Shown here piece after piece: positions 43,641 through 53,297 of a DNA stretch of 64,000 nt. The stretch comes from Rhodovastum sp963714255 (lineage in GTDB: Bacteria > Pseudomonadota > Alphaproteobacteria > Acetobacterales > Acetobacteraceae): positions 81,855 through 145,854 of the forward strand of contig CAVQNU010000024.1 in assembly GCA_963714255.1 (NCBI GenBank), in the 5' to 3' direction. Positions within the stretch are counted from its first letter, which is position 1; every line of letters begins with the position of its first letter. The translations under genes and the position numbers were made by a program. The notes beneath the pieces are model-generated. The model was not told where the DNA came from and searched no databases. It was given only the letters and a program-made list of their open reading frames with translations.

Positions 43641-45746
43641 ACGCCGCGGCGCGGTATCGCCGACGCAAGCGAGGCGCTCCGGCGGCTGGCGTCCGCCGCC
43701 GGCATCGCCGAAGGCTGGTGGGACCTCGAAGGCAAACACCATCAGACGCCGGACGACACGCGCCGCGCCCTGCTGCGCTCCATGCACCTGCCGGGCGACT
43801 CTCTGGCCGAATCCACCGACAGCCTCGCGCGCCTGTCCGATGAAGCCGCCACACCGTTACCGCCCGCCCTTGTGCTGCGCGCGGGCGAAGCCGGCGACCT
43901 GCGCCTCGGCCCCTCCCTGCGCGACGCCGCCCTGCGCCTGACGATCGAGGGCGAGGACGGCTGCCGGATGCCGCTCGATATCGGCGCGGGACACGGAATT
44001 GCCGAGCCGGTCGCCGCCCCGGACGGGCGCATCCTGCCGACCAGGCGCATCTCGCTCCCCCCGCTCCAAGCCGGCCGCTACCGCATGGGCATCGATGGCA
44101 CGGAGGCGATCTGCCACCTGACAGTGGCCCCGCCGCGCTGCCATCTGCCGGCAGCCTTGCGCGCAGGCAAGCGCGTCTGGGGCATCGCGGCGCAGCTCTA
44201 CACGCTCCGCCGTGCCCAGGGCGACCAGGGCATCGGCGATCTGACCGATCTGGCGGCGCTGGCCCGCGGCGCCCACGCAATCGGCGCGGCGGCGATCGGG
44301 ATCAACCCGCTGCACGCATTGTTCCCGCAAGACCGCACCCGGGCCAGCCCCTACTACCCGTCCGACCGCCGCTTCCTCAAGCCGCTCTGCATCGACGTGG
44401 CGGCACTGCCGGTGGACTCCCCTGCCCTGCGCGCCGCCCTCGCCGTCGCTGCCCCCGTGTTCGCCGCCCTCGCCTCCGCCACCCTGGTCGACTACCCCGG
44501 CGTGTGGGAGGCCAAGCGCGCCGTGCTGGAAACCGCCTTCGCCGCGTTCCAGCCAGGACCGGACTTCTTCGCCTTCATCGCCGAGGGCGGCGAGGCGCTG
44601 CTCAGCTACGCCCGGTTCCAGGCGATCGCCGAATTGCACGGCGCGGACTGGCGCCGCTGGCCGGTGGCGCTGCAGGACCCGTCGAGCCCCGCCGTCGCCG
44701 CCGCGGCGCCGCCCGCGCGGGTGGAGTTCGCCCTGTTCCTGCAATGGATCGCCGACCGGCAGCTTGCCGCCGCGGCGGCGGCCTCGGGCGGCATGGATAT
44801 CGGCCTGTACCGCGACCTCGCCGTGGGCGCCGCACCGGACGGGGCGGAAGCCTGGGCGGCGGGAAATCTGCTCATGCAAGGGGTTTGCGTCGGCGCCCCG
44901 CCCGACCCGCTCGGCCCGCAAGGACAGATCTGGGGCCTGCCGCCGCCCGACCCGCGCCGGCTGCGCGCCGCCGGCTACGCGCCCTTCGCTGCTTTGTTGC
45001 GGGCCAACATGCGCCACGCCGGGGCGCTGCGCATCGACCACGTGATGGGCCTGGCCCGGCTGTTCCTGGTGCCCGATGGCGGCCGCGCGCAGGACGGCAC
45101 CTATCTCGCTTTTCCGCTGCGCGACCTGCTCGGGCACCTGGCGCTGGAGAGCGTGCGTGCACGCTGCCTGGTGGTGGGCGAAGACCTCGGCACCGTGCCG
45201 GACGGCATCCGCGCCGCCCTGGCGGAGCACGATGTGCTGTCCTACCAGGTCCTGCGCTTCAACCGCGACTGGGACCGGCTGCGCCCGCCCACCCGCTACC
45301 CGGTCAACGCCGTCGCCTGCGCCGCCACCCACGACATCGCCCCCCTGGCCGGCTGGTGGCAGGAAACCGACATCGACGAACGGGCAGCACTGGGCCTGCT
45401 GGACGCCGGCGCCGAAGCGGCCGAACGCCGCGCCCGCGCGGCCGAGCGCGCGGAATTACAGGAGCTTCTCAACGCCGAAGAGTTGGACGGGAAGGATCTG
45501 CTGGCGGCCGTGCACGCGCTGCTGCTGCGCACGCCCTGCCGGCTGGTGCTGGTGCAGGCGGACGACCTGGCGGGCGAAACGGTTGGCGTTAATCTGCCGG
45601 GGACGGACCGGGAGAGGCCGAATTGGCGGCGGCGGTTGGCAGTAAATGTTCCGGCGCTGTGCGCGCTTGCCGGGGCGCTGCCCCGGACCCCGGCAGGGGC
45701 TTTGCCCCTGCACCCCACCAGGGGCCAGAGGCCCCTGGACCCCTGA
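43641..45746 (+). CDS. malQ: 4-alpha-glucanotransferase (amylomaltase) domain, fused in frame after GlgX
   Basis: A GH77 amylomaltase that disproportionates malto-oligosaccharides left by GlgP/GlgX. It starts after the GlgX C-terminus without any stop or good start codon (family N-terminus LRRLASAAGIAEGWWDLEGK). It contains GIAAQLYTLRRAQGDQGIGDL, ALRIDHVMGLARLF (nucleophile Asp), LVVGEDLGTVPDGIRAAL (acid Glu) and CAATHDIAPLAGWW. The natural end (NWRRRLAVNVPALCAL) is followed by about 25 residues read from repeat R8, which also supplies the stop at 45744-45746. It appears to be the second half of a GlgX-MalQ fusion polypeptide. Confidence 0.85.
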   Translation, partial: TPRRGIADASEALRRLASAAGIAEGWWDLEGKHHQTPDDTRRALLRSMHLPGDSLAESTDSLARLSDEAATPLPPALVLRAGEAGDLRLGPSLRDAALRLTIEGEDGCRMPLDIGAGHGIAEPVAAPDGRILPTRRISLPPLQAGRYRMGIDGTEAICHLTVAPPRCHLPAALRAGKRVWGIAAQLYTLRRAQGDQGIGDLTDLAALARGAHAIGAAAIGINPLHALFPQDRTRASPYYPSDRRFLKPLCIDVAALPVDSPALRAALAVAAPVFAALASATLVDYPGVWEAKRAVLETAFAAFQPGPDFFAFIAEGGEALLSYARFQAIAELHGADWRRWPVALQDPSSPAVAAAAPPARVEFALFLQWIADRQLAAAAAASGGMDIGLYRDLAVGAAPDGAEAWAAGNLLMQGVCVGAPPDPLGPQGQIWGLPPPDPRRLRAAGYAPFAALLRANMRHAGALRIDHVMGLARLFLVPDGGRAQDGTYLAFPLRDLLGHLALESVRARCLVVGEDLGTVPDGIRAALAEHDVLSYQVLRFNRDWDRLRPPTRYPVNAVACAATHDIAPLAGWWQETDIDERAALGLLDAGAEAAERRARAAERAELQELLNAEELDGKDLLAAVHALLLRTPCRLVLVQADDLAGETVGVNLPGTDRERPNWRRRLAVNVPALCALAGALPRTPAGALPLHPTRGQRPLDP
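45665..45745. repeat. Palindromic repeat R8 overlapping the malQ end
   Basis: Hairpins CCGGGGCGCTGCCCCGG, CAGGGGCTTTGCCCCTG and AGGGGCCAGAGGCCCCT in a row, related to the right half of R7. It is read through as the C-terminal residues of the MalQ part and lies directly at the convergent coaBC stop (45748). Confidence 0.8.
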
Positions 45747-45747
45747 T

Positions 45748-46950
45748 TTAGAACGCGTCAGCGATCCGCGCCGCCAGCCGCCGAGCGACCTCCTCCTTCC
45801 CCAGCCTTGGCCAATCTTCCACGCCGTCGGCCGTCACCAGATGCACCTCGTTCTCGGCGCCGCCCATGATCCCGGTGTCCGGGCGCACATCATTGGCCAC
45901 GATCCAGTCGGCGTTCTTGCGCTGCCGCTTGTCCTCGGCATGCGCCAGCATGTCATGCGTCTCGGCGGCAAAGCCCACCACGAGGCACGGACGCCGCGGA
46001 CCCGCAGCGGCAATCGTCGCCAAAATGTCGGGATTGGGCACCAGGGCCAGCCCTAACGCGGTGGCGCCGGGTTTCTTCTTCATTTTCTGGTCGGCCTCGT
46101 GCGCCACCCGCCAGTCCGCCACCGCGGCGGCGAACACCGCGGCATCGGCCGGCAGCGCCGCCTGACAGGCCGCCAGCATCTCCCGCGCCGTTTCCACCCG
46201 CTGCACCACAACGCCGGGCGGATCGGGGAGCGTGACCGGACCGCTGACCAGCGTCACCCGCGCCCCCAGCGCCGCCAGCGCCGCGGCCAGCGCATGACCC
46301 TGCCGCCCGCTGCTGCGGTTGGCGATGTAGCGCACCGGGTCGATCGGCTCGTGAGTCGGGCCGCTGGTCACCAGCACATGCCGGCCGGCGAGCTTCCCCG
46401 ACGGCGCCCCGTCCAGCAGCGCCCTGATCGCGCCGAGGATCGCCGCCGGCTCGGACATGCGGCCCGGCCCGACCTCGTTGCACGCCATCACCCCCTCGTC
46501 CGGCCCGGTCACCCGCACGCCGCGCGCCTGCAATGTGGCGATATTGGCCACCGTCGCCGGATGCAGCCACATGCGCACATTCATCGCCGGCGCCACCAGC
46601 ACCGGCTTGTCGGTGGCCAGCAGCACGGTGGCGGCGAGATCATTGGCCAGGCCGCACGCCATCCGCGCCAGCAGATCCGCCGTGGCCGGCGCCACCACCA
46701 CCAGATCGGCGCCGCGGGAGAGCTGGATATGCCCCATCTCGCTCTCGTCGGTCAGCGAGAACAGCTCGGTATAAACGCGGTCCTCGGTCAGCGCCTGCAA
46801 CGTCAGCGGGGTGACGAACTGCGTCCCGCCCGCGGTCAGCACGCAGCGCACGGCGCAACCCTCGCCGCGCAGCAGGCGGATCAGCTCCGGCACCTTGAAG
46901 GCGGCGATGCCGCCGGCGACGATCAGCAGAACCCGCTTGCCGGCCAGGCT
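45748..46950 (-). CDS. coaBC: Bifunctional phosphopantothenoylcysteine decarboxylase/phosphopantothenate-cysteine ligase
   Basis: A 400-residue enzyme catalysing two steps of coenzyme A synthesis. The N-terminal CoaC flavodoxin-like domain (about 1-180) has VAGGIAAFKVPELIRLLR, APAMNVRMW and the decarboxylase-type MACNEVGPGRM. The C-terminal CoaB domain has SGPTHEPIDPVRYIANRSSG and the KMKKKPG substrate loop. The start is taken as GTG 46950, which has a GAGG 8 bases upstream and lies 13 bases after the ubiE stop; ATG 46995 would overlap ubiE and adds unconserved residues. Confidence 0.94.
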   Translation of the reverse strand, partial: SLAGKRVLLIVAGGIAAFKVPELIRLLRGEGCAVRCVLTAGGTQFVTPLTLQALTEDRVYTELFSLTDESEMGHIQLSRGADLVVVAPATADLLARMACGLANDLAATVLLATDKPVLVAPAMNVRMWLHPATVANIATLQARGVRVTGPDEGVMACNEVGPGRMSEPAAILGAIRALLDGAPSGKLAGRHVLVTSGPTHEPIDPVRYIANRSSGRQGHALAAALAALGARVTLVSGPVTLPDPPGVVVQRVETAREMLAACQAALPADAAVFAAAVADWRVAHEADQKMKKKPGATALGLALVPNPDILATIAAAGPRRPCLVVGFAAETHDMLAHAEDKRQRKNADWIVANDVRPDTGIMGGAENEVHLVTADGVEDWPRLGKEEVARRLAARIADAF

Positions 46951-46963
46951 CACGGGCAGCGCC

Positions 46964-47737
46964 TCACAGCCGCCAGCCGGTGTGGATGGCGGCAATGCCG
47001 CCGGTCAGGTTGCGCACCTTCACCCGCGACAGCCCGGCCTCGCGCATCATGCCGGCCAGCGTTTCCTGGTCGGGCATCATGCGGATGCTCTCGGCCAGGT
47101 ACTGGTAGCTGTCCTCGTCGCGGGCGACATAGCGGCCCAGGCGCGGCAGCACCTTGAACGACCAGGCGTCGTAGACCGGCACCATGGCGGCCACCTGCAG
47201 CCGGCTGAACTCCAGCACCAGAAAGCGCCCGCCCGGCTTGAGCACGCGCCGTGCCTCGCGCAGCACCGCCGGCTTGTCGGTGCAGTTGCGCAGGCCGAAG
47301 GCCATGGACACGGTATCGACCGTGCGGTCCGGCAGCGGCAGGCGCTCGGCATCGGCCACCAGGAAGGTCAGGCCGCGGGCGAAACCACGGCTGAGCGCGC
47401 GGTCGCGCCCGACCGCGAGCATCGATGCGTTGATGTCCGACAGGATCGCCGGACCGCCGCCGCCGGCCAGCCAGCCGAAGGTGATGTCGCCGGTGCCGCC
47501 GGCAAGATCGAGCAGCGTCCGGTCGGGCCGTGGCGCCAGGGCGGCGATGAATTCGCGCTTCCACGCCCGGTGGATGCCCAGCGACATCAGGTCGTTCATC
47601 AGGTCGTAGCGCGTCGCCACGCTGTCGAAGACCTCGCGCACCAAGGTTTTCTTCGCCTCGACCGGCACCTGGCGGTAGCCGAAATCGATGGTCTGCCCGC
47701 CCGAAGGGCCAGGGTCGCTGTGCATGTTGTCGCTCAT
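46964..47737 (-). CDS. ubiE: Demethylmenaquinone/2-methoxy-6-polyprenyl-benzoquinol methyltransferase
   Basis: A 257-residue class I SAM methyltransferase for the C-methylation step of ubiquinone synthesis. It has the N-terminal VFDSVATRYDLMNDLMSLG, LLDLAGGTGDITFGWLAGG (SAM motif I, about 78-96), SMAFGLRNCTDKPAVLREA and LEFSRLQ. It starts 29 bases from the divergent mutM gene and leads a two-gene operon with coaBC. Confidence 0.95.
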   Translation of the reverse strand: MSDNMHSDPGPSGGQTIDFGYRQVPVEAKKTLVREVFDSVATRYDLMNDLMSLGIHRAWKREFIAALAPRPDRTLLDLAGGTGDITFGWLAGGGGPAILSDINASMLAVGRDRALSRGFARGLTFLVADAERLPLPDRTVDTVSMAFGLRNCTDKPAVLREARRVLKPGGRFLVLEFSRLQVAAMVPVYDAWSFKVLPRLGRYVARDEDSYQYLAESIRMMPDQETLAGMMREAGLSRVKVRNLTGGIAAIHTGWRL

Positions 47738-47766
47738 GGGAGGGGTGTATAGCCTGGGTTCAGGTC

Positions 47767-48606
47767 ATGCCGGAACTCCCCGAAGTCGAAACGGTGATGC
47801 GTGGGCTGCAGGCCCGGCTGGAGGGCCGGATCATCCGCCGGGCACGCGTGCACCGGCCGGATCTGCGCTGGCCGTTTCCGCCCGGGCTGGCGGCCCGGCT
47901 GACCGGGGCGCGGGTCAGCGGATTCCGCCGCCGGGCGAAATACATTCTCATGCGGCTGGACGGCGATGACAGCGTGCTGCTGCATCTCGGCATGTCCGGG
48001 CGGATGGTCATCGGCCGCGCCTGCGCCAACGATATTCCCGCGCATGAGCACCTGACGCTGGAAACCGAGGATGGCTGGCGGATCGGCTTCGTCGATCCGC
48101 GGCGCTTCGGCAGCGTCGATCTGGTGGCAACCGCAGCCGAAGACGCCCACCGCCTGCTGGCCGGGCTGGGACCGGAGCCGCTGGACGCCGCGTTCACCCC
48201 GGCGCTGCTGTCGGCGGCGCTGCAAGGGCGGCGGACGCCGATCAAGGCGGCGCTGCTCGACCAGGGCACGGTGGCGGGCTTAGGAAACATTTATGTGTGC
48301 GAGGCGCTGTTCCGCGCCGGCATCAGCCCGCTTCGGCTGGCGCATTCGGTGGCGGGCGCCCGTGCGGCCCGGCTGGTGCCGCAAATCAGGGCCACGCTCA
48401 CCGAGGCGATCGCCGCCGGCGGATCAAGCCTGCGCGATTATGTCCAGCCGGACGGGGAGCTCGGCTACTTCCAGCACGCCTGGAAGGTCTACGGTCGCGC
48501 CGGCGAGGCGTGCGAGCGCTGCCCGGGACCTCCCGGCTGCGCCGGGGTGCGGCGGATCGTGCAGTCCGGGCGCAGCACCTTCTATTGCGAACGTACCCAG
48601 CGGTAG
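47767..48606 (+). CDS. mutM: Formamidopyrimidine-DNA glycosylase (Fpg)
   Basis: A 279-residue base-excision enzyme for 8-oxoguanine and formamidopyrimidines. The catalytic N-terminus MPELPEVETVMRGL (Pro1 after Met removal, Glu2) and the helix-two-turn-helix region (DQGTVAGLGNIYVCEALF) are present. The C-terminal zinc finger is unusual: after GRSTFYC the usual CxxC ending reads CERTQR, so the fourth cysteine ligand appears replaced by threonine. Cysteines earlier in the finger (CERC, PGC) remain. It probably still folds as Fpg; the effect on DNA binding is unknown. Confidence 0.94.
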   Translation: MPELPEVETVMRGLQARLEGRIIRRARVHRPDLRWPFPPGLAARLTGARVSGFRRRAKYILMRLDGDDSVLLHLGMSGRMVIGRACANDIPAHEHLTLETEDGWRIGFVDPRRFGSVDLVATAAEDAHRLLAGLGPEPLDAAFTPALLSAALQGRRTPIKAALLDQGTVAGLGNIYVCEALFRAGISPLRLAHSVAGARAARLVPQIRATLTEAIAAGGSSLRDYVQPDGELGYFQHAWKVYGRAGEACERCPGPPGCAGVRRIVQSGRSTFYCERTQR

Positions 48607-48639
48607 CCTAGAACCCGGCCCTGAGATGGGGAGCGAGCC

Positions 48640-49419
48640 ATGACCGAGACAGCGGCGCCGGAGACAATTCTGGTCGAAACGCACGGGCGCGTGGGCCTGA
48701 TCCGGCTCAACCGGCCGCAGGCGCTGAACGCGCTGTGCGACCAGTTGATGGAGGAACTCGGCACCCAGCTGCAGGCGTTCGACGCCGACCCGGCGATCGG
48801 CACGGTGGTGCTGACCGGTTCGGAAAAAGCCTTCGCCGCCGGCGCGGACATCAAGGAAATGCAGCCGCGCACCTACCCGCTGGAAGATTTCATCGGCAAG
48901 CGCTGGGAGGCGGTGCTGCGCATCCGCAAGCCGGTGATCGCTGCGGTGTCCGGCTTCGCGCTGGGCGGCGGCTGCGAGCTGGCGATGATGTGCGATTTCA
49001 TCCTCGCCGCCGATACCGCCAAATTCGGCCAGCCCGAAATCAACCTGGGCGTGATCCCTGGCGCCGGCGGCACGCAGCGGCTGACCCGCGCGGTCGGCAA
49101 GGCGAAGGCGATGGACCTGGTGCTGACCGGGCGCATGATGGACGCAACCGAGGCCGAGCGCGCCGGGCTGGTGTCGCGCGTGTTCCCGGCCGATCAGCTG
49201 CTCGCCGAGACGCTGAAGATCGCCGAACGCATCGCCAATCTGTCGCCGGTGGCGGTGGCGTTCGCCAAGGACAGCGTCAACCGCGCCTTCGAAACCACCC
49301 TGGCCGAAGGGGTGCGTTACGAGCGGGCGCTGTTCCTGTCGCTGTTCGGCACCGCGGATCAGCGCGAGGGCATGGCGGCGTTCGTCGAGAAGCGGCGGGC
49401 GAATTTCCGCCTGGGCTGA
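48640..49419 (+). CDS. Enoyl-CoA hydratase
   Basis: A 259-residue crotonase-family enzyme hydrating 2-enoyl-CoA in fatty-acid or amino-acid degradation. The oxyanion loop (AFAAGADIKEMQ) and both catalytic glutamates of the mitochondrial-type enzyme are in place (GGGCELAMMCDF and FGQPEINLGVIPGAGGTQRL). The length is typical. A GGGGAG ribosome site precedes the ATG. It follows mutM by 33 bases, so co-transcription is possible. Confidence 0.94.
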   Translation: MTETAAPETILVETHGRVGLIRLNRPQALNALCDQLMEELGTQLQAFDADPAIGTVVLTGSEKAFAAGADIKEMQPRTYPLEDFIGKRWEAVLRIRKPVIAAVSGFALGGGCELAMMCDFILAADTAKFGQPEINLGVIPGAGGTQRLTRAVGKAKAMDLVLTGRMMDATEAERAGLVSRVFPADQLLAETLKIAERIANLSPVAVAFAKDSVNRAFETTLAEGVRYERALFLSLFGTADQREGMAAFVEKRRANFRLG

Positions 49420-49813
49420 ACGCCCCGGAGGCCGGTTTGCCATGCAAAACTCAGGGAGAAGTTGCTGAGAGACCACACGCAAGGATATTACGCCGTGAGG
49501 TTTCACAACGCGGTGAATAAGACCAAAAGTGAAAAGGCCGGCCACGGGCGGCGCTTGCAACGGCCATTAACCTTACATTCTCCCTGGCCTTGTGTAACTG
49601 GTTCAGCCCGCGATTGCGTATGCCCCGCGTTTGCGTTTGCATCGTACCATGCATGGGACTCCCGGCTAATCGTCCCGGCGCCGCTCTTTGCGTTTCTTAA
49701 CTCGCCGCACCGCCCTGCGTAAATGACCGTCCTTCGTCGTCGCGCGTGCCGAACGGCAGCAGCGACTATCGTTCCGTTCCACCGCACCGCACGCATATTG
49801 CCGAAGAGACCCC
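49420..49813. other. Intergenic region upstream of rpsT
   Basis: A 394-base stretch with no supportable gene and a lower-GC middle part (about 49480-49640). It should contain the rpsT promoter and leader. No clear terminator hairpin with a T-run or DnaA-box cluster was recognised. Confidence 0.5.
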
Positions 49814-50083
49814 ATGGCCAACACCGCCTCGGCGCGCAAGCGCATCCGCCAGAACGAGCGCCGCACGGCGCGCAACAAGGCACGCAAGTCCCGCGTGCGC
49901 ACCTTCATCAAGAAGGTTGAGGAAGCAATCGCCAGCGGCGACAAGTCGTCGGCCGCGGACGCGCTGCGGACCGCGCAGCCGGAGCTGCAGCGGGCAGCGA
50001 CCAAGGGCGTGTTTCACCAGAACACCGTGGCGCGGAAGATTTCGCGGCTGTCGGCGCGCATCAAAGGTCTGGCGCAGGGCTGA
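49814..50083 (+). CDS. rpsT: 30S ribosomal protein S20
   Basis: An 89-residue basic ribosomal protein that binds 16S rRNA at the bottom of the 30S body. The N-terminus (MANTASARKRIRQNERRTAR) and the A-x-KGVFHQNTVARKISRLS C-terminal helix are typical, and the length is normal. It is followed by a hairpin (50094-50117) and then dnaA, a frequent alphaproteobacterial order. Confidence 0.97.
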   Translation: MANTASARKRIRQNERRTARNKARKSRVRTFIKKVEEAIASGDKSSAADALRTAQPELQRAATKGVFHQNTVARKISRLSARIKGLAQG

Positions 50084-50093
50084 TTGCGGTATT

Positions 50094-50117
50094 GGCCGGG
50101 CGGCGCTGCGCCCGGCC
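50094..50117 (+). terminator. Possible terminator after rpsT
   Basis: An inverted repeat GGCCGGGC...GCCCGGCC with an 8-base loop, 10 bases after the rpsT stop. No T-run follows, so it may act weakly or only stabilise the 3' end. Confidence 0.4.
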
Positions 50118-50120
50118 ACT

Positions 50121-50149
50121 GTCACAAAAGCGAAATACTCAAGTATAAT
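50121..50149 (+). promoter_or_regulatory. Candidate sigma-70-type promoter upstream of dnaA
   Basis: A perfect -10 hexamer TATAAT at 50144-50149 with GTCACA at 50121-50126 (4 of 6 match to the -35 consensus) and a 17-base spacer, in the AT-rich part of the 309-base rpsT-dnaA gap. It would give a dnaA leader of roughly 235 bases. No DnaA-box cluster was seen in the gap. Confidence 0.4.
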
Positions 50150-50392
50150 AAAGTAATTTCGCACTCTGATTTGAGGGCCGGTTTGAACGCCTCTAAGCTC
50201 TTACTCGTATAAGGCAGTCGCGTTACGGGCTTTGCAGATAACGGTTGCTTTTCGTCTGCTTCACGCCTAATCATTTCTCAGCCGGCGGCGCTTCTGCCGG
50301 CCCTCTCCGGGTCGGGACGAGGGCACGACCTCACCCGAACATGCTCGGAATGGTGCGGCGGTGCAGGGACCGGTTCGCGCAGGGGTGGAATT

Positions 50393-51877
<1,485 letters not shown>

Positions 51878-51961
51878 GGCGAACAATGACATAGCTGCCG
51901 CTTTGCGGGCGGCGTGGCGGTTGCTATAGTGGCCGACCCGTCGGTCCAAGAGGATGCCGCC

Positions 51962-53087
51962 ATGAGGTTCAAGGCCGATCGTGCGACGCTGCTGAAGGCC
52001 CTGGCGCATGTCCAGAGCGTGGTGGAGAAGCGCAACACGATCCCGATCCTGGCCAACGTCATGATCGGCGTGCGCGACGGCCGGCTGACGCTGACCGCGA
52101 CCGACATGGAAATCGCCATCGTCGAGGAGGTCGCCGCCACCACGGTGCGCAACGGGGCCGCCACCGCCCCGGCCGCAACGCTGTATGAAATCGTCCGCAA
52201 ACTGCCGGAAGGTGCCGAGGTCGAACTGGAACACGCCGGCGGCGACGCCCAGCTGGCGCTGCGCTCGGGCCGCTACGCCACCAGCCTGGTGGTGCTGCCG
52301 ACCGAGGATTTCCCGTCCATGACCGCCGGCACGCTGCCGAACCGGTTTTCCCTGTCGGCGCTCGCGCTGCGCGGCCTGATCGACCGCACCAAGTTCGCCA
52401 TCTCGACCGAGGAAACCCGTTACTACCTCAACGGCATCTATCTGCACGCCGCCGAGAGCGACGGCACCAAGGTGCTGCGCGCGGTCGCCACCGACGGCCA
52501 CCGACTCGCCCGTGTCGAGGAACCGGTGCCGGACGGAGCGGGCGCCATGCCCGGCGTGATCATCCCGCGCAAGACCGTGAACGAGCTGCGCAAGCTGCTC
52601 GAACGAGGTCAGCGGCGAGGTGGACGTCGCCCTGTCGGACACGCGCATCCAGTTCCGCGTCGATGGCATCACCCTGACCAGCAAGCTGATCGACGGTACC
52701 TTCCCGGAATACGAGCGGGTCATCCCGCGCGAGAACGACAAGGTGCTGCGCGTCGGCAAGAAAGATTTCGCCGACGCAGTGGCGCGGGTGGCCGCCATAT
52801 CGTCGGAACGCTCGCGGCCGGTGAAACTGTCGCTGGCGCGCGATCTGCTGGTGCTGTCGGCCTCCAGCCCCGAACAGGGCACCGCCACCGAGGAACTGGA
52901 CGCCGACCACGTGAAATACGAATCCGGCCCGCTGGAGATCGGCTTTCAGGCGCGCTACCTCAACGACATCACCGATCAGATCGCCGGCGACGTGGAATTC
53001 CGCTTCTCGGACGGGGCGGCGCCGACTGTCGTGCGCGATACTGCGGATGCCGGGGTGCTTTATGTTTTGATGCCGATGCGGGTTTAA
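51962..53087 (+). CDS. dnaN: DNA polymerase III beta clamp, reading frame broken by one extra base
   Basis: The sliding clamp of the replicase. From ATG 51962 (MRFKADRATLLKALAHVQSV) the frame is normal up to NELRKLLE. At 52604 an extra C (CTCGAA-C-GAGGTC) moves the frame. The rest (EVSGEVDVALSDTRIQFRVDG ... VLYVLMPMRV) is in the next frame and ends at the correct C-terminus. Removing that C restores a complete clamp of about 374 residues with all three domains. Since DnaN is essential and no second copy is seen here, a sequencing or assembly error is the likely cause. Its stop lies inside the 194-base palindrome R9. Confidence 0.93.
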
Positions 53088-53275
53088 GCAAGGAAGGCCA
53101 GGGCTCTGCCCTGGACCCGCCGTCGCGCGCAGCGCGCCTTCGGCGCGACGGGCAGTGGCCCCTTGGAACCCGCTACTTAAGTAATGGGTTCCAAGGGGCC
53201 ACTGCCCGTCGCGCCGAAGGCGCGCTGCGCGCGACGGCGGGTCCAGGGCAAAGCCCTGGCCTTCCTTGCTTAAAC
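53082..53275. repeat. 194-base near-perfect palindrome R9 between dnaN and recF
   Basis: Two repeat modules facing each other around TACTTAAGTA, centred between 53178 and 53179, with arms of 97 bases and only a few mismatches (TCT against TTT in the outer loop, GC against AT near the centre). The dnaN stop codon is inside the left arm. The second hairpin carries an extra insert of about 30 bases (TCGCGCGCAGCGCGCC and nearby) absent from other copies. Confidence 0.9.
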
Positions 53276-53297
53276 TCACATCAGCATCGGAGACCCC

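Noticed and set aside
43262..43843. Arg/Gly-rich continuation of the first GlgX frame
   Set aside because: It is the out-of-frame reading after the shift; family sequence continues in the other frame.
50084..50392. Chromosome origin next to dnaA
   Set aside because: The gap is AT-rich in part, but I found no cluster of TTATCCACA-like boxes; replication genes alone do not locate oriC in alphaproteobacteria.
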